NCBI GenBank assembly: GCA_017562135.1
Contig: QEYB01000715.1
Coordinates: forward strand, 1 to 64,000
DNA from: Dipylidium caninum
Lineage: Eukaryota > Platyhelminthes > Cestoda > Cyclophyllidea > Dipylidiidae
Reading direction: 5' to 3'
DNA length: 64,000 nt
Of the stretch, positions 13,243 to 24,163 are shown piece after piece (position 1 is the stretch's first letter; each line of letters starts with the position of its first letter). The notes below the pieces were generated by a model. It worked only from the letters and a program-made list of their open reading frames with translations. It had not been told where the DNA came from and searched no databases. The position numbers and the translations under genes were made by a program.

Positions 13243-15142
13243 ATGAGTCGTCCTCCTTCTGAAACAACTGATGCTTCCTCTTCATCTCCATTTTCACCCT
13301 CGATTCTGAGACCGTCTGTACTCCATGATAGACCCAAGGCAGCTGATTCCGAGGTGGGACGATCAACATTTGAGCCCCTACCGAAATTGGGGAAACCTAT
13401 CGTTGACCTCCCCAAATTTACTCCCACATGTCCCATTTCAACTACTGCAGAACCCGTCAATACACCTGGCTACGTTTTCGGTCAAAACATGAGTTCTAGA
13501 GTTGTAAACGCGAATCAAGGTGCCTCAGAAAAAATCTGGCTTGCCGTAAAGTCTGATGACAAAGAGTGAGTTAATCCGCCGTGAGCAGCATCTTATTTTG
13601 TCTTACGATTATTTTTTCTGCCGTTTATTGGAGCGCTCTAGAAGGCGTATTGTGTCAAATTAAGATTTGTGCCTTTTTTTCTCTATTTAGTGATGAAAAT
13701 ATTTCTGATGCCTCCGTATTTACTGCCCTCGCAAAGGCTGTGGTTAACGACACTCAGCGGAAAATAAAGGCGGACTGCTCGAAGACTCTGCTGTGGCACT
13801 CGTCCTAAAGCGTAATGCTGCGCAGATCTCTTTGCCTTGTGCTGTCGGTGGAGAACAGCATGAAATCATCACTGGTGAGGAAGATGAGCGAACAATATTG
13901 GAGCTCACCTGCAACGCCTATGTCTTCGATCGAGACTCAAAGCAGTGGAAGGGCATAGGACAAAGTTACCTTCACTTAAACGACACCACGGGCACCGAAT
14001 GCACTACCTCACGTCTTATCATTCGTCTGCAGTCCACCCGCAGGGTGGTAGTTAACACTCGGATCTGGTCAGAGATGCCAGTGGCCCACGCGGCAGAGAA
14101 CAAGGCTGTACGTATTGGCGCATTGACCGCCACTGGACATGATCAAGCAGATACGGAAGGAACTATTCGCACCTATATGTTGCGATTCACCTCCGCCGAG
14201 TCCGCGCGCAATCTATTTGAGGCGCTACAGAAACGTCGGCTTTCAGCAGAAAAGTTGGATGCTTGCATTAAGAGACCTCGCCTCGAAAATTCACAGAATT
14301 CCGAAAATGCACTAATCGTTACTCCCGCAAAAATGTCCTCTAGTGGTATGCTTTTCTCAAAATTGAGTTGCAAACTTATCTTTGCTGTTTCCCACCGTTA
14401 AATGTCCGTGCCCCTGAAAATTGCCTTCGCTGGTGCATATACACCTGTCGCGATCCTGATGTGCACAAATTTTGTATCATTTTAATTCGAACGAAGATGT
14501 AGGCACAACATTTTCGGTTTTTTTGACCTTAAGGAAGTTTAATAGAAATCAGATAAGATATACCTCGATGTCGTGTATATTATTTTGAAGTCCCCTTTTT
14601 TCCTAGACGTTTCTAATGATTGCTCAAGGAAAGAGAACTCAATCTCAATTCAACAGAAAAGAGTTTCTACACCGAATGAGGGAAATTTGAAGAAATCCGC
14701 TACAGCTGCAGCGATATCTTTCCCTTGCCGCCAAGTTCGTCTTTATACCGCCTCCGGTGTGATGATCGAGGAGATCGAGTCAGAAGATGGAAATGGAGAA
14801 GTGGTAGTGAATATTACGGACTTTCCTCAGAGTGGTACCTCCATTCTAGAAGTGTCTGTGTCTAGGAGAGAAACTGAGTCTCTACTGACCGCTGCTGTTG
14901 GCCCACGCCTTGCCTTCTGTCGTCTTGGTGGCAGCGAGGTGCACATCTTCTGTACCACCGAGGTCTCGGACGATGGCGCAGAGAATGGTGATGTCAATAA
15001 CGGGCCGAGGCTTGACAAGAGTTGTAGCCTTCTTCTGTCTTCTGCGTCTGACGGTGAACGTCTTTATCGCTCCATTTTGTTGCGTGTTGTTCGTTTCTTT
15101 ATGGAAACTTCGGGCATAATCAAGGAGCACGAGGGCAAGTGA
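13243..15142 (+). CDS. RANBP3: Ran-binding protein 3-like
   Basis: RanBP3 is a nuclear cofactor of CRM1 (exportin 1) that binds Ran-GTP. Exons are 13243-13565, 13691-14345, 14607-15142. Exon 1 is a disordered Ser/Pro-rich leader ending in GYVFGQNMSSRV, which matches the conserved FVFGQNM-type element of the family. Exon 2 carries the Ran-binding domain: VALVLKRNAAQISL, EHEIITGEE-like EVITGEE element, NAYVFDRDSKQWKGIGQSYL, SRLIIRLQ, then VVNTRIWSEMP. Near 13,755 the frame moves by one base (a base appears missing) between KAVVNDT and the residues leading into the domain. Exon 3 adds about 178 residues not known to me from vertebrate RanBP3; VRLYTASGVMIEEI and LYRSILLRVVRFF resemble edges of a second, degenerate Ran-binding/PH fold. 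Phases 2 and 1 agree at both introns. Confidence 0.82.
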
Positions 15143-17468
15143 AATTACACTTGATCAGACTCCAAAGTTGCAAAAATGTAAATTGTGTCACGCATACTTA
15201 TATACTTTTAAATCAATCCAGCTATTGAGCTTTGCTGTTTATAGTATTACTCTCTTTAGGAATAAGCGTGGACTATACATGCCAAGATGCTTCAAGATTC
15301 TGATTCGAAATGTGTTTTTGAGCTTGTTTACTGAAAGTTTATGTATGTAAACCCGTAAGGATTTTGCAAGTGTGGTCCTCTAACCTACAGAAATATAAAA
15401 TAATTCACTTATCCCTGTTTGAATCGTTTGTCATTTTCTATCGTGGCTGATATTCGTCATGGTTTTAATTAATCTCCCAACGTTTCCATTTGCATTGTTG
15501 AACCCCCTATTCTTACTTGAGAGCGATTATCGTGGCATCTATTTTGATGAAAAACCGCTGTCTTCTTGTCTCAGCATAGGTTAAAATAACTTAAATTCCC
15601 CAGGGATGGCGTTAAGTAACTTAATGCTAAATAGGGCAACGGGTCATCGACACAACTTTAGGAGTTGCGCAATGGTGTTACTCAAACTCTTAGCTGCCGT
15701 AACATCATTTAGAATAGTAACCGCACTATCGCAAAGTGATTATATGGTTACTCTCATTATTGACACTCAAATATACGGAGCAGGTACAAATAAGCCGAAA
15801 AAACCACATAGATGTATATGCTGTTATTGAGGTGAATGTGACATAAGAGGTGCAACATGCATGTAGCAATAAGCGTTGATTGAGCTAAAGTTGATAAAGG
15901 GTCATGTATTTATTAAAAATTTTTGCGTGTTTGATTAATTTGTTCTTCACCGACTTGTCCGGCACAAGTGATAAATGAGGAATCGGATTAAACAGAGCAA
16001 GATCTGCTACGCTGTCGCGTATGGATTGCCTTTGGAACCTGATATCGACCGAACAACTTTCCATGTCCCGGAAAGTAATGCCATAGTCGAAGAGAGGTAA
16101 TCACCAAAGAATAGAGGCTTTCCCCGAGTGGGGAAAGGGGGAGGCGATATGAAGAAAATGAGATGCCCAGGCGTAATGAGAACGGGGAAGTCTGGACTCG
16201 CAGGTCCAGCGCACGACCTTGCAGGCTACTTTCGCCGATTTAAATGGAGCAGTTAGCGACCCAGAAAACTAATGCAGTCGAAAATGATTGTCAGTAAATT
16301 CTTGTCGGTGAAGCGGGACTCAGATGCGTTGTCAAGGCGCATGTAGGGTCTTTTCTCTCCTCTGATCTGCGCTGGAGAGGGGCTTGATAATTAGGTGTTG
16401 TCGGGGCAGAAGGCCAACTGCTATATGGGGAAAGACAAGGATAAATATAATATAGGATTGTAGAGGGAGGAGTTTACGTCTTGCTCACTACCCGTTTACG
16501 ACACCGTATTGTCTGCTTGTGGGCCCCCTGTTCACTTATTCGTCAGGATTATGGCGAGGATGTCGCGTCTTTGGAGGACCCACTTGTTTCCACCTAGGTA
16601 TTGCAATGTTCAGGCCTTCACGCGGCGATGCCGATGCAGTGGTTGAGCGCAGCCTTCATGTTCACCGAGAAGGTGGGGCTGATTGTCAAAAGCGGAGTGA
16701 CTGTGACAGCTTCTCCTGGTGAGATTTGGCCCAGTGAGGGACTTGCGATTGACAGTTTTCTTGTGCCTACTGGTTGGATGGCCGCTGCGTCAAGACCTTG
16801 GCCCACTGCGATAAGACTGACTAGGCACAGGGATTAGACCTGTAGGTAAAACAAAAATTGAGAGAAAGGAGGGTTGGAGGTGGTGGTTTGGTGAAATAGG
16901 AACGTGCGAAAGGACAGAGGATTCAGGTATGTACGTGACCTATTCAACGCAACGCAATTACGCCTTGGTGCAGGGGCAGTTGGTGGATCAGGTGGCATCA
17001 ATGAGGTAAGAATAAAATGTTTTCTTTATAAATGTGTTTGCATCGTTGGTTGATCCTATGGTATGGTTGACAAAATACGTGGAAACAATGCCTTTGCCTG
17101 AGCGTGTTGACTTGTAAACCGATTAATGAACGGTTAGTGCATTGCTAGTTTGTTATAACCTAGTAAGGCGAGTTGGTTGAGGACGAGGCGACCCACGAAC
17201 GGTGAGGTTGTGGTTGAGGCAGGTTGCTCTGCGTGATGCTGCCGTTCCTGAAAGAACAAAGGTTGGCTTTAGGTTGATTAGTCATGGTGGTCCGTTATTT
17301 TTACACCGGTGTTGATTGGCATAGGCTGAGAGGTCCACATTTAGTCTGCGTGGTCTGTGACCCCTAAACGACATTAAGTTATTTACCACACCCGCAATGT
17401 CTAATTGTACTGCCACCGGTTTAATTCGTCTGGCTACAGTTCGTAATTTAATTGTTGGCCTTTCAGCA
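15143..17468. other. Intergenic stretch between RanBP3 and DPP7-like gene
   Basis: It contains only short open frames. The + strand becomes rich in G and T from about 15,850 onward, the same bias seen in the introns of the following gene, so part of it may be transcribed leader. A good acceptor (ggcctttcag) ends at 17,466, two bases before the chosen start of the next gene. No repeat or RNA gene was recognised. Confidence 0.45.
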
Positions 17469-20400
17469 ATGTGGCAAGGGTTTTTCTTCCTCCTCCTCGT
17501 GGCTCCGTATGGGGACTTTGCTCCTCCGTGGCCTCCTAAAGTTGGTACCTACGAGCAGAAGGTTTCACACTTCGACTTTGGCTCCATTTCTCCTACATTC
17601 AGACAGCGTTTTGTCTACGAGGGTATGTGAGGTACCGCCTCGAGGAGAGCTTTTGCTAGATATGTGGTACAAGCCGGGAGGCCCGATTTTTTTCTACTGC
17701 GGCAATGAGGGCAATATTTTTTGGCTTCTGGAATAACACGGGTTTCATGTTTGACATTGCGCCTATTTTCAATGGTCTTGTTGTATTTGCTGAGCACGTA
17801 ACTTGAATTTCGTGTTTTTTTTCAACGAAACTTCTGCGACGCAGCGTTATTATGGTGAATCGAGACCGTTTGCCAACAGTTTTTGTGCAACCCTACATAG
17901 GGTACCTTTCCGTTCAAGAGGCCATGGCAGACTTCGCTGACCTGATTCCGGTATTGAAGGTTCAGTTCAATGCAACATCATCACCGGTCATTGCGTTTGG
18001 CGGAAGGTAGCGAAGGCTATCTTACCTAGCGCAGTTTAGTTATGGCGGCATGTTGGCAGCGTATATGCGACTTCGGTATCCTCACATTGTGCAGGAGCTA
18101 TAGCTTCCAGCGCGCCCTTTAAGTGGGTCACTGGGGAAGAGAGTCTACACCCATTTTTTCGAGTCGATTAAAGAGGTTTGTTTTGTCGATTTGTTCATGT
18201 TGAGTTGTGTCGTTTGTAGGTTTATTTTAGTGCGAATGAATCGTGTATTCCCGTAATCCAAGCTGCCTATGCAGAAATTATGGAACGAAGCCGGGAGGGA
18301 ATAATTGGTGAGTGCTAATATTGAGAATAATGCGAGTGATAATGAGAATGGTGGCATTTTAGACTTAGTGGAAGTGGTCTCACTGACAGTGATATTCCTG
18401 TGTTTGATTTGTCCAATGTCCTGTCTGCCCCGTATTCGTTCCTTCTACTGATTATAAGGATATGCTGTTTGAGCCTCCATAGAATCGGAGAGTTGCTTAA
18501 ACGCCTCGATAGGTTGTTGTTGGCTTGTTGTTTTTGGTTGATTGATTTCTTCTAACGCGTGGTCGAGTGTGAAGCTTGTTTTTCTTCTTCTGATGCCTTG
18601 TCTAAATAGTTGACGATTGTTTAAAGCGTATTGGGCTGCTTTAGGTAGTCGACTTCCAAGTGCATAAGTGCCCGGTCGAAGTAGAAATGTAGTGTGGGGG
18701 AGTACCTCTCGATAGTCATCTATTTGGTTGTGGCTTAATGAAAGCCATGTAAGACGAGATGTTTTTTGCTTAGGTCTGAAGAATATAACGGAGGAGTTGA
18801 ATCTTGTGCACTCCGTTGGAGACAGAGCAAGATCTTGACTGGGTTTTGCGGTGGTCGCGCAATGCCTTTGTGATAATGAGTATGATGGACTATCCCTACG
18901 CAAGTTCCTTTATGTCCGATCTGCCGGCAAACCCCGTCAACGTCTCCTGCAATAAGGCCGTGGAGTTCGGCGCTCATAACCCGTTGGCTGGACTTAGGGA
19001 GGCAGTCGGCGTGCTCTACAGCCGCGGTCTGGGTCAGTGAGAAAAGAGAGGACCCAGCTTCCTTGTTGGCACCAGTAAAAATACATCATCGTCATCGTCT
19101 TCTTCGACGTCAGCAGCAGCAATAGGTGTTGTTGTTGGTGTAGTAGATAGTTGTCGATAGAGTTCATTCATGTCTCCCTTTTCCCGTAATATCTAGCGTT
19201 GACCATAGGATGTGTTAGGAGGTGGAGAAGGATGGAGAGCAACGTGTACGGCGTCTGCGCGACACTTGTTCGGTGTGCGTCGGTTGGGAGGGTGATTGGC
19301 GCTCCTGGCCTGCGAAGTTTACAATATTGATCTGTTTTCTCCATGTTTGCCTACGTGTATGTGTGTGTATGTGTCATTTTAGGCTCGTGTTTTGATTACA
19401 AAAGTCAATTCGTCGACTGTGCGGACATAACGGGGTGCGGTTTGGGCACCGACGCGATTCGCGTGGGATTTCCAGGTGAGCGACAATCGATAATCTTGAG
19501 GTTGACAATAGTTGCGGCGCTGCTTCGATGTGTTACACACCGCTGGTGTGAGTGAGGTGACGTGCATGACCGCATGTCGGCTGCGTGAACTGGAGGATGT
19601 GGTAGTAATGAATTGTCGGAACATGGGTATAAAACAAGGGTTTTTTGTAAAGAGGCAGACTGCATCGATGCTAGGGCATATTCGACGGTGAAAGTTAAAA
19701 ATTTACACGACCCAAAGTGGAGTATTCGACGAGCAAGTGTGGTAGCTTGGAGTCCACTGGACTAGGGTGGATGGTGGAGAGCGCAGAAATCCACTTCTCA
19801 ATGTCATTGACTCTTAGGCCTGCACCGAGATGCACCTCTATGATCCTTCGAATGCGACGTCGAATGATTTGTTCCCATCAATGCCGAAATCACTGGACGA
19901 TGTAAATGAGTACTGTTTTAAGAAGTACGGGGTACGGCTGGCAGAAAAGCACTTACTCACGGCTTTTGGGCCAACTTCTAGTAAGTACCCTGTTTTTAAA
20001 TGATGTCAGTCGTAATCGCCAGTTGACCGCTGGCCAGTGCCGCAAAGCTCGATTGTTGATTAGGGAGGTGTTTAGTGAGAGTAGTTGAGGGGCTAATTGG
20101 AGGAGTAGGGAGAGGCTGGTAGGACATGCTGCAAACGCGAGATTTAGAAGTTGGCAAACAACCCGCCACCCTCAAGAGATGTGAGAATGGACAGACATGC
20201 TATCAGTCAATGATACGTCTCATCTGCTAGGGTCTGCGGTTTGATTAATCAGTGTGCCTGACGTAGGGCCAGAGTTGTTTTTGTTCTTTGATGGGCTCTG
20301 GGTTGTGTCGAGCCTGCCATGGGGATTATGTCTCACGTGAGTGCTGCCGAAAATGGTCCAATCGACGGGGAAGAGAGCTGACCACTTCTGTTAGCAGTAG

Positions 20401-21442
20401 CCGTTGAGTCTCGCGCAGTTTGTATTTCGCGACCGGACGTATTTGGTACTTAGACGAGTTTGCCCTTCCGAAGGGTGTCCGAACTCCTGGCACTTTGTCG
20501 TTTCAGATTGGAGGACAACGAGCAACATAGTCTTCAGCAATGGGAACCTCGACCCGTGGATGAAAGGCGGCGTAATGTCCTTGACTAAATAGCCAGTTTG
20601 CATAGCTTTACCCACTTATACTTGGCTGTCTTGTGTGTGTGCTTGCAACCTTGTAGATCCTTCAGGACGTGTCGAAAAGTGTCAGGCTATTCAAATAAGC
20701 GGTGGGGCGCATCACCTCGATTTAAGGTGAGTTTGTGAAAGCCCCTTTCTGAGACCACAGTGGCTCAACTGGCAAGCCACCAGTGATGGGGTGGGGGGGT
20801 TTGGGAGGCGGGGGGGGGGGCGAGTGTGTATCTGCATGTCTGTAGAGAATAGTGGAACAGACATGTACTTTTGTTGGTGCACGGGCATGCATAAGGTGGT
20901 GTGTTAGATTAGTCGGCAAAGACGCCGTTGGTGCTATTGCAATTGCTGTCACCTTGTCCGTTACAGCTCGCCGATGTGTCACGAGCAAGTGGGGGCGTGT
21001 GACATCATGAAGGTGCGAGTTTGCAATGGAGGGCTAACAGGCGCGTCTGGGGTAGTATTGTGCGTGTAGCCTTAAAGGGTGACATCTTCTGCATTGTAGA
21101 GGCACTGACCCGGCTGACCCGCCCTCAGTGAAGGTGGCTCGACAGGCTGAAATAGAGGCTATCGGCACTTGGCTGCAGGAGTACGGGCAGTTCGTGCAGT
21201 GCCCACTAAATTGCTACTCCAATTGCACGAGTAGTGCATACTCCGAGAATCGCATTAGCGCACATCGCCAAAGTGCGTCAATTGACAGCTCAACTTCACC
21301 TCTGCCACACTCCTATTACACAGAATGTCAGTATGAGGACCTTGTCGGTCCCCACTGGTCGTATTGGTTGGAAGATGTGGGCTTTGAGCTAACACTGGTT
21401 CCAGGGGGGACGCGAGGCGGGGAAGGAAGGAGCAGCTGCTAG
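17469..21442 (+). CDS. DPP7: Serine peptidase of DPP7/PRCP family (S28), frame broken
   Basis: Lysosomal or secreted peptidase removing dipeptides after Pro/Ala (DPP7) or C-terminal residues after Pro (PRCP). Exons: 17469-17622, 17660-17797, 17845-18006, 18040-18175, 18220-18307, 18774-19032, 19383-19475, 19818-19980, 20507-20571, 20657-20726, 21100-21442. The N-terminus MWQGFFFLLLVAPYGDFA is a signal peptide, followed by EQKVSHFDFGSISPTFRQR. The triad is retained: nucleophile Ser in GGSYGG (split by a 33-base intron), Asp in FSNGNLDPW, His in ISGGAHHLDLR. RNAFVIMSMMDYPY and LPANPVNVSC favour DPP7 over PRCP. Frame breaks: extra T in T6 (17,717-17,722), extra T in T5 (17,880-17,884), a missing base near 18,092, extra T in T6 (18,154-18,159), one base near 19,457, a missing base near 20,681. 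It is either a young pseudogene or carries sequence errors. The tail after EAIGTWLQEYGQF is about 80 residues longer than usual. Confidence 0.75.
20788..20820 (+). repeat. G-run cluster, potential G-quadruplex
   Basis: Four runs of three or more G (lengths about 4, 7, 3 and 11) lie within 33 bases in an intron of the DPP7-like gene. The spacing fits a G-quadruplex-forming motif on the coding strand. The function is unknown, and run lengths are prone to sequencing error. Confidence 0.55.
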
Positions 21443-24147
21443 GTATCTTGGCGATCTGGTTGGAACTCTCAAGCAGGTACCCAAGTCCGCATGCCAGGAG
21501 TGAAGATGGTCCATTGTTGCGATTGCATCCTGATGGCTCAAACCATCCCCTCCCCTGATCTGATCTGATATGAGGTTGCGTTTAGCGGGAGTTGAGTTAA
21601 TTTTTGCGCTACTGATAGCGATGTGAAGAAGGTGCTTGATGAGACGCGTGATTGGAATTGCTTCTGGACGAAAGAACTGGTCGTGGAAGTGGGCTCAGAA
21701 GATGGTATTAGGAGACAGGGTCTTTCAGTGGGTCGGCTAGTTTCGCTGACCCAGTGGCGGTCGGTCTTGGCTTCCGCTGCGGCCTCCCCTGGACCTGTGG
21801 TGGATGGGGTGAGTGATTCGGTGTGTTGCTGGCGGAATGCGATAGAGCGGACGCTACTGCTACTGCTGGTGGTTGGACGAAAGCCTGGTTGGGGCGTTTG
21901 CATGTGCTCCGCGGCTTTTCGTTTTCTGTAACATTCAGAAAAGAATTGAAAAGTAATAGTGACAGCAAGGCAGGCGTGTGTGTTTCTTCGGAGTGTAAAG
22001 TGTTTGGACGGGAAGTGGGCCGGTGCGAATTGGGATTAGACGAAGAAGGCGGAGAACAGAGAGGTGGTGTGGTTTCCGAATACTTGCAGAATCGAAGTAG
22101 CCATAGCAGGCTTTGTGGAAGCGGGGTAGTCGAAGTTAATCTCCTCCAGTGTCGACAGTGTGCTGCGTGGAGCCTGTGAGGAGGACAACCGGTGGCTAGT
22201 GCAGCACGGTGCGCCTCATCACGGGAGCCAGTGGGTGGGTGAGGAGTAGGACGTAGGAGGTAGGAGGCGGCAGGACACGACTGTTGGCGCGGAGCGCGGA
22301 GGAGGCGCTGGCGTCTGTGGCAATGGTTGGCTGTCTGAGCGCGCGCAGAGACTCGTCTCTCACTCCTGTTTGAGTGTGGTCAGGTGGTGGGGTGCGTGTG
22401 GAGGAGATGTTAGCCGGTGGAGGAGGAGGGGACGAGTGCCCAGTGAAAAGTTCCACCGCCGAGAGCGTGGAGTTGGTCAGACCTGTTGGAGGTGTTTTGT
22501 GAACTGCGAAGTCTTTGCTCCCATGCAATTTGCCGCTCAACATGGGAGGACGCACACGGCCCGTTTGCAAGCCGCGTTTAGGTGGTCTTTAGTAGAGGCA
22601 CCTCGCGCCTCCGCGCAGGAGATACCGCGATAATGTAGGGCTAAGGGTTGGGCGCCGAAATTGGCGTGGTTTGGCACGAAAGGTAGAGGAGAGTGGTGGC
22701 CAGAAGTGGAATGGTGGTGGGACGAATGTCACCTCGTTGTGCACGAAGGAGGCGGACGAGTCCGTCAGTCGGGCAAGCCCGCTGCTTGCGGGTGCCGAGA
22801 GAATCCTCGAGGGGCATAGGCGGTCAGGGAAGCGAAGGGAAGGCACACGAAGGGCGAGGGGGTGGTTGTGCTCCTGTTTGATAAAGTGGAACGAGAGAGT
22901 GATCCTTAAATCAACTTGTTTCCCTGCCAGAGGCTGCAATTCGGCCAGTTAGACAGGCAACGATCGCCGCCCCTTGTAAATTCCCTCCTTCCGAAATAAA
23001 CAGACTGCTGAAAGTTGAAGGCGAATTGTCTAGGTTGAGATGAGCGTCCTACTGTCAACTGAACGCCCAAATGGAATGTGCAAGTAGCTTCCCTTGAGAG
23101 CCGGGCTGTTGCAGCATCGCGGGCTGGAGTGGGCCACTTTGAGCGTCCACGAATGACCTTTAAGTCAGGAGAAAGTCCCACTAACCGCCAGACATATTGC
23201 CAGATGGCATAGGAAGACGCTGATGTTGTTAGTGGAAACCAGTGGTTTAAGAGCATTGGAAGTGACACGATGTGAACCTGCGACTCTATCTATCTCCGTG
23301 GTCGGCGCAGTCTGGCTACAGCCAGAGGCGTCTCATGCACGTCTCCTGCCCGTGGGCGGCTGGGGTATCGACGGTGGTCAGTCGTCAGTCAGACCAGGTA
23401 GAAATGGAGTCGGGAGGGTCTGCGCGCAACTACGCAGCCCTCCCAGTAACTTGCTTTAATGCCCGCACTCTCTGTCCTTCCATTTCACCTCTACACCACG
23501 TCCGGCAGGCAACTTCATCCTCCTCACTTGAGCGCTGAATGCTCATCTCTGTGCTCCTCGACCCGCCCCCAATTGTGGTGAGGGAATTTGCGAATCTCGT
23601 CTCTCGCCTCTGCCTCGTTGCACCGGGGCACCCGGCACTCGGAGCATCGTGGTCGCTTACCCACGTGGGCTTTTTCGCGAGCGAGATGGGGCACTCAGTC
23701 GCTGGCTCCCTCCTCGCCACAATCGCCTGTGTCTGGTGGAGCAGAGCGGACATCGCCGCGGCGAGGGTGGCCGTGTCTCCTGCTCGCCTCCTAGGGCTGT
23801 TCGTCTGCCGAGATGAGGCCTGCGCGAATAGTTGGATGGAGAAAGGCAGCTGCGATTTAATTGACAATTCCTCAAATTGGACGACACTTTCTGCCTGTCA
23901 ACGACCAACAGTCAACGCGATATGAGACGACGAAGGAAGCCACTAAATGACGTTGCACGTGTTTGCAACACCTCAACAGCACGTGCGTTAGGTGTGAGGC
24001 AGAATTCATTGCACAGGTCTTATGAGCTCCAGCCGAGGGGATTCGAGAGGGGAAGATGTGGCAGATAAGTGGGGCGAATACGAGACCCCTCGAAACCGCC
24101 GCACTAATGAGTGTGAAAGTCCACCGTGGCAGTAAAAGATGCTCCGT

Positions 24148-24163
24148 GGGGGGGGGGGGGGGG
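24148..24163 (+). repeat. Poly-G run (16 G)
   Basis: A homopolymer of sixteen G. The length is likely polymorphic or imprecise in the assembly. Confidence 0.8.

Noticed and set aside
22740..22790. Hammerhead-ribozyme-like palindrome around ggacgagtcc
   Set aside because: The conserved CTGATGAG and GAAA core elements are absent; it is just a short inverted repeat.
23539..23925. 128-codon open frame with hydrophobic stretches
   Set aside because: Several overlapping frames are open in the same GC-rich place, with no splice partners and no motif.
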